In this document: positions 11,601 through 23,600 of the stretch, in pieces | Layout: each line of letters starts with the position of its first letter | How positions within the stretch are numbered: position 1 is the first letter of the stretch | NCBI GenBank assembly: GCA_019828595.1 | Contig: JAHQRK010000011.1 | Coordinates: 1,550,001-1,614,000 of the forward strand | Direction: 5' to 3' | Source of the DNA: Aphanomyces cochlioides | Taxonomy: Eukaryota; Oomycota; Saprolegniomycetes; Saprolegniales; Verrucalvaceae | DNA: 64,000 nt | Made by a program: the position numbers and the translations under genes | Notes under the pieces: model-generated | Told to the model about the DNA's origin: nothing | The model's input: only the letters and a program-made list of their open reading frames with translations | The model's database searches: none

Positions 11601-14600
11601 GTCGTGGTAGTGTGCGTCGTGGCAGTTGGTGTCGTGGTAGTTGGCATCGTGGTGGTGTCAGCCGGAGACGACGTGGAGGGAGCTGTTGTGTCTGGTGGAG
11701 ACGCCGTGGGTGTTGCTGTCGTGTCGGGTGGCATGGTGATGGTGTTGTCGGTGGGAGATGGCGTTGTGGTGGACGGTGTGGTTTGGTTGTTGTCGGTGTA
11801 GTCGTCGACGGGGGATGGCGTGATGGAGACATTGGATGTGTTGGTCAATGGAGCGAGTGTGGTGACGTCTGGAGGTGTCGTGGTAGTGTGCGTCGTTGTA
11901 GTTGGTGTGGTGGTAGTGTGCGTCGTGGTAGCTGGTGTCGTGGTAGTTGGCATCGTGGTGGTGTCAACCGGAGACGACGTGGAGGGAGCTGTTGTGTCTG
12001 GTGGAGACGCCGTGGGTGTTGCTGTCGTGTCGGGTGGCATGGTGATGGTGTTGTCGGTGGGAGATGGCGTTGTGGTGGACGGTGTGGTTTGGTTGTTGTC
12101 GGTGTAGTCGTCGACGGGGGATGGCGTGATGGAGACATTGGATGTGTTGGTCAATGGAGCGAGTGTGGTGACGTCTGGAGGTGTCGTGGTAGTGTGCGTC
12201 GTGGCAGTTGGTGTCGTGGTAGTTGGCATCGTGGTGGTGTCAGCCGGAGACGACGTGGAGGGAGCTGTTGTGTCTGGTGGAGACGCCGTGGGTGTTGCTG
12301 TCGTGTCGGGTGGCATGGTGATGGTGTTGTCGGTGGGAGATGGCGTTGTGGTGGACGGTGTGGTTTGGTTGTTGTCGGTGTAGTCGTCGACGGGGGATGG
12401 CGTGATGGAGACATTGGATGTGTTGGTCAATGGAGCGAGTGTGGTGACGTCTGGAGGTGTCGTGGTAGTGTGCGTCGTTGTAGTTGGTGTGGTGGTAGTG
12501 TGCGTCGTGGTAGTTGGTGTCGTGGTAGTTGGCATCGTGGTGGTGTCAACCGGAGACGACGTGGAGGGAGCTGTTGTGTCTGGTGGAGACGCCGTGGGTG
12601 TTGCTGTCGTGTCGGGTGGCATGGTGATGGTGTTGTCGGTGGGAGATGGCGTTGTGGTGGACGGTGTGGTTTGGTTGTTGTCGGTGTAGTCGTCGACGGG
12701 GGATGGCGTGATGGAGACATTGGATGTGTTGGTCAATGGAGCGAGTGTGGTGACGTCTGGAGGTGTCGTGGTAGTGTGCGTCGTTGTAGTTGGTGTGGTG
12801 GTAGTTGGTGTCGTGGTAGTTGGTGTCGTGGTAGTTGGCATCGTGGTGGTGTCAGCCGGAGACGACGTGGAGGGAGCTGTTGTGTCTGGTGGAGACGCCG
12901 TGGGTGTTGCTGTCGTGTCGGGTGGCATGGTGATGGTGTTGTCGGTGGGAGATGGCGTTGTGGTGGACGGTGTGGTTTGGTTGTTGTCGGTGTAGTCGTC
13001 GACGGGGGATGGCGTGATGGAGACATTGGATGTGTTGGTCAATGGAGCGAGTGTGGTGACGTCTGGAGGTGTCGTGGTAGTGTGCGTCGTTGTAGTTGGT
13101 GTGGTGGTAGTTGGTGTCGTGGTAGTTGGTGTCGTGGTAGTTGGCATCGTGGTGGTGTCAGCCGGAGACGACGTGGAGGGAGCTGTTGTGTCTGGTGGAG
13201 ACGCCGTGGGTGTTGCTGTCGTGTCGGGTGGCATGGTGATGGTGTTGTCGGTGGGAGATGGCGTTGTGGTGGACGGTGTGGTTTGGTTGTTGTCGGTGTA
13301 GTCGTCGACGGGGGATGGCGTGATGGAGACATTGGATGTGTTGGTCAATGGAGCGAGTGTGGTGACGTCTGGAGGTGTCGTGGTAGTGTGCGTCGTTGTA
13401 GTTGGTGTGGTGGTAGTGTGCGTCGTGGTAGTTGGTGTCGTGGTAGTTGGCATCGTGGTGGTGTCAACCGGAGACGACGTGGAGGGAGCTGTTGTGTCTG
13501 GTGGAGACGCCGTGGGTGTTGCTGTCGTGTCGGGTGGCATGGTGATGGTGTTGTCGGTGGGAGATGGCGTTGTGGTGGACGGTGTGGTTTGGTTGTTGTC
13601 GGTGTAGTCGTCGACGGGGGATGGCGTGATGGAGACATTGGATGTGTTGGTCAATGGAGCGAGTGTGGTGACGTCTGGAGGTGTCGTGGTAGTGTGCGTC
13701 GTGGTAGTGTGCGTCGTGGTAGTGTGCGTCGTGGTAGTTGGTGTCGTGGTAGTTGGCATCGTGGTGGTGTCAACCGGAGACGACGTGGAGGGAGCTGTTG
13801 TGTCTGGTGGAGACGCCGTGGGTGTTGCTGTCGTGTCGGGTGGCATGGTGATGGTGTTGTCGGTGGGAGATGGCGTTGTGGTGGACGGTGTGGTTTGGTT
13901 GTTGTCGGTGTAGTCGTCGACGGGGGATGGCGTGATGGAGACATTGGATGTGTTGGTCAATGGAGCGAGTGTGGTGACGTCTGGAGGTGTCGTGGTAGTG
14001 TGCGTCGTTGTAGTTGGTGTGGTGGTAGTGTGCGTCGTGGTAGTTGGTGTCGTGGTAGTTGGCATCGTGGTGGTGTCAACCGGAGACGACGTGGAGGGAG
14101 CTGTTGTGTCTGGTGGAGACGCCGTGGGTGTTGCTGTCGTGTCGGGTGGCATGGTGATGGTGTTGTCGGTGGGAGATGGCGTTGTGGTGGACGGTGTGGT
14201 TTGGTTGTTGTCGGTGTAGTCGTCGACGGGGGATGGCGTGATGGAGACATTGGATGTGTTGGTCAATGGAGCGAGTGTGGTGACGTCTGGAGGTGTCGTG
14301 GTAGTGTGCGTCGTTGTAGTTGGTGTGGTGGTAGTGTGCGTCGTGGTAGCTGGTGTCGTGGTAGTTGGCATCGTGGTGGTGTCAACCGGAGACGACGTGG
14401 AGGGAGCTGTTGTGTCTGGTGGAGACGCCGTGGGTGTTGCTGTCGTGTCGGGTGGCATGGTGATGGTGTTGTCGGTGGGAGATGGCGTTGTGGTGGACGG
14501 TGTGGTTTGGTTGTTGTCGGTGTAGTCGTCGACGGGGGATGGCGTGATGGAGACATTGGATGTGTTGGTCAATGGAGCGAGTGTGGTGACGTCTGGAGGT

Positions 14601-17600
14601 GTCGTGGTAGTGTGCGTCGTTGTAGTTGGTGTGGTGGTAGTGTGCGTCGTGGTAGCTGGTGTCGTGGTAGTTGGCATCGTGGTGGTGTCAACCGGAGACG
14701 ACGTGGAGGGAGCTGTTGTGTCTGGTGGAGACGCCGTGGGTGTTGCTGTCGTGTCGGGTGGCATGGTGATGGTGTTGTCGGTGGGAGATGGCGTTGTGGT
14801 GGACGGTGTGGTTTGGTTGTTGTCGGTGTAGTCGTCGACGGGGGATGGCGTGATGGAGACATTGGATGTGTTGGTCAATGGAGCGAGTGTGGTGACGTCT
14901 GGAGGTGTCGTGGTAGTGTGCGTCGTTGTAGTTGGTGTGGTGGTAGTGTGCGTCGTGGTAGCTGGTGTCGTGGTAGTTGGCATCGTGGTGGTGTCAACCG
15001 GAGACGACGTGGAGGGAGCTGTTGTGTCTGGTGGAGACGCCGTGGGTGTTGCTGTCGTGTCGGGTGGCATGGTGATGGTGTTGTCGGTGGGAGATGGCGT
15101 TGTGGTGGACGGTGTGGTTTGGTTGTTGTCGGTGTAGTCGTCGACGGGGGATGGCGTGATGGAGACATTGGATGTGTTGGTCAATGGAGCGAGTGTGGTG
15201 ACGTCTGGAGGTGTCGTGGTAGTGTGCGTCGTTGTAGTTGGTGTGGTGGTAGTGTGCGTCGTGGTAGCTGGTGTCGTGGTAGTTGGCATCGTGGTGGTGT
15301 CAACCGGAGACGACGTGGAGGGAGCTGTTGTGTCTGGTGGAGACGCCGTGGGTGTTGCTGTCGTGTCGGGTGGCATGGTGATGGTGTTGTCGGTGGGAGA
15401 TGGCGTTGTGGTGGACGGTGTGGTTTGGTTGTTGTCGGTGTAGTCGTCGACGGGGGATGGCGTGATGGAGACATTGGATGTGTTGGTCAATGGAGCGAGT
15501 GTGGTGACGTCTGGAGGTGTCGTGGTAGTGTGCGTCGTTGTAGTTGGTGTGGTGGTAGTGTGCGTCGTGGTAGCTGGTGTCGTGGTAGTTGGCATCGTGG
15601 TGGTGTCAACCGGAGACGACGTGGAGGGAGCTGTTGTGTCTGGTGGAGACGCCGTGGGTGTTGCTGTCGTGTCGGGTGGCATGGTGATGGTGTTGTCGGT
15701 GGGAGATGGCGTTGTGGTGGACGGTGTGGTTTGGTTGTTGTCGGTGTAGTCGTCGACGGGGGATGGCGTGATGGAGACATTGGATGTGTTGGTCAATGGA
15801 GCGAGTGTGGTGACGTCTGGAGGTGTTGTGGTAGTGTGCGTCGTTGTAGTTGGTGTGGTGGTAGTGTGCGTCGTGGTAGCTGGTGTCGTGGTAGTTGGCA
15901 TCGTGGTGGTGTCAACCGGAGACGACGTGGAGGGAGCTGTTGTGTCTGGTGGAGACGCCGTGGGTGTTGCTGTCGTGTCGGGTGGCATGGTGATGGTGTT
16001 GTCGGTGGGAGATGGCGTTGTGGTGGACGGTGTGGTTTGGTTGTTGTCGGTGTAGTCGTCGACGGGGGATGGCGTGATGGAGACATTGGATGTGTTGGTC
16101 AATGGAGCGAGTGTGGTGACGTCTGGAGGTGTCGTGGTAGTGTGCGTCGTGGTAGTTGGTGTGGTGGTAGTGTGCGTCGTGGTAGTTGGTGTCGTGGTAG
16201 TTGGCATCGTGGTGGTGTCAACCGGAGACGACGTGGAGGGAGCTGTTGTGTCTGGTGGAGACGCCGTGGGTGTTGCTGTCGTGTCGGGTGGCATGGTGAT
16301 GGTGTTGTCGGTGGGAGATGGCGTTGTGGTGGACGGTGTGGTTTGGTTGTTGTCGGTGTAGTCGTCGACGGGGGATGGCGTGATGGAGACATTGGATGTG
16401 TTGGTCAATGGAGCGAGTGTGGTGACGTCTGGAGGTGTTGTGGTAGTGTGCGTCGTGGTAGTTGGTGTGGTGGTAGTTGGCATCGTGGTGGTGTCAACCG
16501 GAGACGACGTGGAGGGAGCTGTTGTGTCTGGTGGAGACGCCGTGGGTGTTGCTGTCGTGTCGGGTGGCATGGTGATGGTGTTGTCGGTGGGAGATGGCGT
16601 TGTGGTGGACGGTGTGGTTTGGTTGTTGTCGGTGTAGTCGTCGACGGGGGATGGCGTGATGGAGACATTGGATGTGTTGGTCAATGGAGCGAGTGTGGTG
16701 ACGTCTGGAGGTGTCGTGGTAGTGTGCGTCGTTGTAGTTGGTGTGGTGGTAGTGTGCGTCGTGGTAGTTGGTGTCGTGGTAGTTGGCATCGTGGTGGTGT
16801 CAACCGGAGACGACGTGGAGGGAGCTGTTGTGTCTGGTGGAGACGCCGTGGGTGTTGCTGTCGTGTCGGGTGGCATGGTGATGGTGTTGTCGGTGGGAGA
16901 TGGCGTTGTGGTGGACGGTGTGGTTTGGTTGTTGTCGGTGTAGTCGTCGACGGGGGATGGCGTGATGGAGACATTGGATGTGTTGGTCAATGGAGCAAGT
17001 GTGGTGACGTCTGGAGGTGTCGTGGTAGTGTGCGTCGTGGTAGTTGGTGTGGTGGTAGTTGGTGTCGTGGTAGTTGGTGTCGTGGTAGTTGGCATCGTGG
17101 TGGTGTCAACCGGAGACGACGTGGAGGGAGCTGTTGTGTCTGGTGGAGACGCCGTGGGTGTTGCTGTCGTGTCGGGTGGCATGGTGATGGTGTTGTCGGT
17201 GGGAGATGGCGTTGTGGTGGACGGTGTGGTTTGGTTGTTGTCGGTGTAGTCGTCGACGGGGGATGGCGTGATGGAGACATTGGATGTGTTGGTCAATGGA
17301 GCGAGTGTGGTGACGTCTGGAGGTGTCGTGGTAGTGTGCATCGTTGTAGTTGGTGTGGTGGTAGTTGGTGTCGTGGTAGCTGGTGTCGTGGTGGTGTCAA
17401 CCGGAGACGACGTGGAGGGAGCTGTTGTGTCTGGTGGAGACGCCGTGGGCGTGATGGAGACATTGGATGTGTTGGTCAATGGAGCGAGTGTGGTGACGTC
17501 TGGAGGTGTCGTGGTAGTGTGCGTCGTGGTAGTTGGTGTCGTGGTAGTTGGCATCGTGGTGGTGTCAACCGGAGACGACGTGGAGGGAGCTGTTGTGTCT

Positions 17601-20600
17601 GGTGGAGACGCCGTGGGTGTTTCTGTCGTGTCGGGTGGCATGGTGATGGTGTTGTCGGTGGGAGATGGCGTTGTGGTGGACGGTGTGGTTTGGTTGTTGT
17701 CGGTGTAGTCGTCGACGGGGGATGGCGTGATGGAGACATTGGATGTGTTGGTCAATGGAGCGAGTGTGGTGACGTCTGGAGGTGTCGTGGTAGTGTGCGT
17801 CGTGGTAGTTGGTGTGGTGGTAGTGTGCGTCGTGGTAGCTGGTGTCGTGGTAGTTGGCATCGTGGTGGTGTCAACCGGAGACGACGTGGAGGGAGCTGTT
17901 GTGTCTGGTGGAGACGCCGTGGGTGTTGCTGTCGTGTCGGGTGGCATGGTGATGGTGTTGTCGGTGGGAGATGGCGTTGTGGTGGACGGTGTGGTTTGGT
18001 TGTTGTCGGTGTAGTCGTCGACGGGGGATGGCGTGATGGAGACATTGGATGTGTTGGTCAATGGAGCGAGTGTGGTGACGTCTGGAGGTGTCGTGGTAGT
18101 GTGCGTCGTGGCAGTTGGTGTCGTGGTAGTTGGCATCGTGGTGGTGTCAGCCGGAGACGACGTGGAGGGAGCTGTTGTGTCTGGTGGAGACGCCGTGGGT
18201 GTTGCTGTCGTGTCGGGTGGCATGGTGATGGTGTTGTCGGTGGGAGATGGCGTTGTGGTGGACGGTGTGGTTTGGTTGTTGTCGGTGTAGTCGTCGACGG
18301 GGGATGGCGTGATGGAGACATTGGATGTGTTGGTCAATGGAGCGAGTGTGGTGACGTCTGGAGGTGTCGTGGTAGTGTGCGTCGTGGTAGTTGGTGTGGT
18401 GGTAGTGTGCGTCGTGGTAGCTGGTGTCGTGGTAGTTGGTGTCGTGGTGGTGTCAGCCGGAGACGACGTGGAGGGAGCTGTTGTGTCTGGTGGAGACGCT
18501 GTGGGTGTTGCTGTCGTGTCGGGTGGCATGGTGATGGTGTTGTCGGTGGGAGATGGCGTTGTGGTGGACGGTGTGGTTTGGTTGTTGTCGGTGTAGTCGT
18601 CGACGGGGGATGGCGTGATGGAGACATTGGATGTGTTGGTCAATGGAGCGAGTGTGGTGACGTCTGGAGGTGTCGTGGTAGTGTGCGTCGTGGTAGTTGG
18701 TGTCGTGGTAGTTGGCATCGTGGTGGTGTCAACCGGAGACGACGTGGAGGGAGCTGTTGTGTCTGGTGGAGACGCCGTGGGTGTTGCTGTCGTGTCGGGT
18801 GGCATGGTGATGGTGTTGTCGGTGGGAGATGGCGTTGTGGTGGACGGTGTGGTTTGGTTGTTGTCGGTGTAGTCGTCGACGGGGGATGGCGTGATGGAGA
18901 CATTGGATGTGTTGGTCAATGGAGCGAGTGTGGTGACGTCTGGAGGTGTCGTGGTAGTGTGCGTCGTGGTAGTTGGTGTGGTGGTAGTGTGCGTCGTGGT
19001 AGCTGGTGTCGTGGTAGTTGGTGTCGTGGTGGTGTCAGCCGGAGACGACGTGGAGGGAGCTGTTGTGTCTGGTGGAGACGCTGTGGGTGTTGCTGTCGTG
19101 TCGGGTGGCATGGTGATGGTGTTGTCGGTGGGAGATGGCGTTGTGGTGGACGGTGTGGTTTGGTTGTTGTCGGTGTAGTCGTCGACGGGGGATGGCGTGA
19201 TGGAGACATTGGATGTGTTGGTCAATGGAGCGAGTGTGGTGACGTCTGGAGGTGTCGTGGTAGTGTGCGTCGTGGTAGTTGGTGTCGTGGTAGTTGGCAT
19301 CGTGGTGGTGTCAACCGGAGACGACGTGGAGGGAGCTGTTGTGTCTGGTGGAGACGCCGTGGGTGTTGCTGTCGTGTCGGGTGGCATGGTGATGGTGTTG
19401 TCGGTGGGAGATGGCGTTGTGGTGGACGGTGTGGTTTGGTTGTTGTCGGTGTAGTCGTCGACGGGGGATGGCGTGATGGAGACATTGGATGTGTTGGTCA
19501 ATGGAGCGAGTGTGGTGACGTCTGGAGGTGTCGTGGTAGTGTGCGTCGTTGTAGTTGGTGTGGTGGTAGTTGGTGTCGTGGTAGCTGGTGTCGTGGTGGT
19601 GTCAACCGGAGACGACGTGGAGGGAGCTGTTGTGTCTGGTGGAGACGCCGTGGGCGTGATGGAGACATTGGATGTGTTGGTCAATGGAGCGAGTGTGGTG
19701 ACGTCTGGAGGTGTCGTGGTAGTGTGCGTCGTTGTAGTTGGTGTCGTGGTAGTTGGCATCGTGGTGGTGTCAGCCGGAGACGACGTGGAGGGAGCTGTTG
19801 TGTCTGGTGGAGACGCCGTGGGTGTTTCTGTCGTGTCGGGTGGCATGGTGATGGTGTTGTCGGTGGGAGATGGCGTTGTGGTGGACGGTGTGGTTTGGTT
19901 GTTGTCGGTGTAGTCGTCGACGGGGGATGGCGTGATGGAGACATTGGATGTGTTGGTCAATGGAGCGAGTGGTGTGACGTCTGGAGGTGTCGTGGTAGTG
20001 TGCGTCGTGGTAGTGTGCGTCGTGGTAGTGTGCGTCGTGGTAGTTGGTGTCGTGGTAGTTGGCATCGTGGTGGTGTCAACCGGAGACGACGTGGAGGGAG
20101 CTGTTGTGTCTGGTGGAGACGCCGTGGGTGTTGCTGTCGTGTCGGGTGGCATGGTGATGGTGTTGTCGGTGGGAGATGGCGTTGTGGTGGACGGTGTGGT
20201 TTGGTTGTTGTCGGTGTAGTCGTCGACGGGGGATGGCGTGATGGAGACATTGGATGTGTTGGTCAATGGAGCGAGTGTGGTGACGTCTGGAGGTGTGGTG
20301 GTAGTGTGCGTCGTGGTAGTTGGTGTCGTGGTAGTTGGCATCGTGGTGGTGTCAGCCGGAGACGACGTGGAGGGAGCTGTTGTGTCTGGTGGAGACGCCG
20401 TGGGTGTTGCTGTCGTGTCGGGTGGCATGGTGATGGTGTTGTCGGTGGGAGATGGCGTTGTGGTGGACGGTGTGGTTTGGTTGTTGTCGGTGTAGTCGTC
20501 GACGGGGGATGGCGTGATGGAGACATTGGATGTGTTGGTCAATGGAGCGAGTGTGGTGACGTCTGGAGGTGTCGTGGTAGTGTGCGTCGTGGTTGTTGGT

Positions 20601-23600
20601 GTGGTGGTAGTGTGCGTCGTGGTAGTTGGTGTCGTGGTAGTTGGCATCGTGGTGGTGTCAGCCGGAGACGACGTGGAGGGAGCTGTTGTGTCTGGTGGAG
20701 ACGCCGTGGGTGTTGCTGTCGTGTCGGGTGGCATGGTGATGGTGTTGTCGGTGGGAGATGGCGTTGTGGTGGACGGTGTGGTTTGGTTGTTGTCGGTGTA
20801 GTCGTCGACGGGGGATGGCGTGATGGAGACATTGGATGTGTTGGTCAATGGAGCGAGTGTGGTGACGTCTGGAGGTGTCGTGGTAGTGTGCGTCGTTGTA
20901 GTTGGTGTGGTGGTAGTGTGCGTCGTGGTAGCTGGTGTCGTGGTAGTTGGCATCGTGGTGGTGTCAACCGGAGACGACGTGGAGGGAGCTGTTGTGTCTG
21001 GTGGAGACGCCGTGGGTGTTGCTGTCGTGTCGGGTGGCATGGTGATGGTGTTGTCGGTGGGAGATGGCGTTGTGGTGGACGGTGTGGTTTGGTTGTTGTC
21101 GGTGTAGTCGTCGACGGGGGATGGCGTGATGGAGACATTGGATGTGTTGGTCAATGGAGCGAGTGTGGTGACGTCTGGAGGTGTCGTGGTAGTGTGCGTC
21201 GTTGTAGTTGGTGTGGTGGTAGTGTGCGTCGTGGTAGTTGGTGTCGTGGTAGTTGGCATCGTGGTGGTGTCAACCGGAGACGACGTGGAGGGAGCTGTTG
21301 TGTCTGGTGGAGACGCCGTGGGTGTTGCTGTCGTGTCGGGTGGCATGGTGATGGTGTTGTCGGTGGGAGATGGCGTTGTGGTGGACGGTGTGGTTTGGTT
21401 GTTGTCGGTGTAGTCGTCGACGGGGGATGGCGTGATGGAGACATTGGATGTGTTGGTCAATGGAGCGAGTGTGGTGACGTCTGGAGGTGTCGTGGTAGTG
21501 TGCGTCGTGGTAGTGTGCGTCGTGGTAGTGTGCGTCGTGGTAGTTGGTGTCGTGGTAGTTGGCATCGTGGTGGTGTCAACCGGAGACGACGTGGAGGGAG
21601 CTGTTGTGTCTGGTGGAGACGCCGTGGGTGTTGCTGTCGTGTCGGGTGGCATGGTGATGGTGTTGTCGGTGGGAGATGGCGTTGTGGTGGACGGTGTGGT
21701 TTGGTTGTTGTCGGTGTAGTCGTCGACGGGGGATGGCGTGATGGAGACATTGGATGTGTTGGTCAATGGAGCGAGTGTGGTGACGTCTGGAGGTGTCGTG
21801 GTAGTGTGCGTCGTTCTAGTGTGCGTCGTGGTAGTTGGCATCGTGGTGGTGTCAGCCGGAGACGACGTGGAGGGAGCTGTTGTGTCTGGTGGAGACGCCG
21901 TGGGTGTTGCTGTCGTGTCGGGTGGCATGGTGATGGTGTTGTCGGTGGGAGATGGCGTTGTGGTGGACGGTGTGGTTTGGTTGTTGTCGGTGTAGTCGTC
22001 GACGGGGGATGGCGTGATGGAGACATTGGATGTGTTGGTCAATGGAGCGAGTGTGGTGACGTCTGGAGGTGTCGTGGTAGTGTGCGTCGTTGTAGTTGGT
22101 GTGGTGGTAGTTGGTGTCGTGGTAGTTGGTGTCGTGGTAGTTGGCATCGTGGTGGTGTCAACCGGAGACGACGTGGAGGGAGCTGTTGTGTCTGGTGGAG
22201 ACGCCGTGGGTGTTGCTGTCGTGTCGGGTGGCATGGTGATGGTGTTGTCGGTGGGAGATGGCGTTGTGGTGGACGGTGTGGTTTGGTTGTTGTCGGTGTA
22301 GTCGTCGACGGGGGATGGCGTGATGGAGACATTGGATGTGTTGGTCAATGGAGCGAGTGTGGTGACGTCTGGAGGTGTCGTGGTAGTGTGCGTCGTGGTA
22401 GTGTGCGTCGTGGTAGTGTGCGTCGTGGTAGTTGGTGTCGTGGTAGTTGGCATCGTGGTGGTGTCAACCGGAGACGACGTGGAGGGAGCTGTTGTGTCTG
22501 GTGGAGACGCCGTGGGTGTTGCTGTCGTGTCGGGTGGCATGGTGATGGTGTTGTCGGTGGGAGATGGCGTTGTGGTGGACGGTGTGGTTTGGTTGTTGTC
22601 GGTGTAGTCGTCGACGGGGGATGGCGTGATGGAGACATTGGATGTGTTGGTCAATGGAGCGAGTGTGGTGACGTCTGGAGGTGTCGTGGTAGTGTGCGTC
22701 GTGGTAGTGTGCGTCGTGGTAGTTGGCATCGTGGTGGTGTCAGCCGGAGACGACGTGGAGGGAGCTGTTGTGTCTGGTGGAGACGCCGTGGGTGTTGCTG
22801 TCGTGTCGGGTGGCATGGTGATGGTGTTGTCGGTGGGAGATGGCGTTGTGGTGGACGGTGTGGTTTGGTTGTTGTCGGTGTAGTCGTCGACGGGGGATGG
22901 CGTGATGGAGACATTGGATGTGTTGGTCAATGGAGCGAGTGTGGTGACGTCTGGAGGTGTCGTGGTAGTGTGCGTCGTTGTAGTTGGTGTGGTGGTAGTG
23001 TGCGTCGTTGTAGTTGGTGTGGTGGTAGTTGGCATCGTGGTGGTGTCAACCGGAGACGACGTGGAGGGAGCTGTTGTGTCTGGTGGAGACGCCGTGGGTG
23101 TTGCTGTCGTGTCGGGTGGCATGGTGATGGTGTTGTCGGTGGGAGATGGCGTTGTGGTGGACGGTGTGGTTTGGTTGTTGTCGGTGTAGTCGTCGACGGG
23201 GGATGGCGTGATGGAGACATTGGATGTGTTGGTCAATGGAGCGAGTGTGGTGACGTCTGGAGGTGTCGTGGTAGTGTGCGTCGTTGTAGTTGGTGTGGTG
23301 GTAGTGTGCGTCGTGGTAGTTGGTGTCGTGGTAGTTGGCATCGTGGTGGTGTCAACCGGAGACGACGTGGAGGGAGCTGTTGTGTCTGGTGGAGACGCCG
23401 TGGGTGTTGCTGTCGTGTCGGGTGGCATGGTGATGGTGTTGTCGGTGGGAGATGGCGTTGTGGTGGACGGTGTGGTTTGGTTGTTGTCGGTGTAGTCGTC
23501 GACGGGGGATGGCGTGATGGAGACATTGGATGTGTTGGTCAATGGAGCGAGTGTGGTGACGTCTGGAGGTGTCGTGGTAGTGTGCGTCGTTGTAGTTGGT

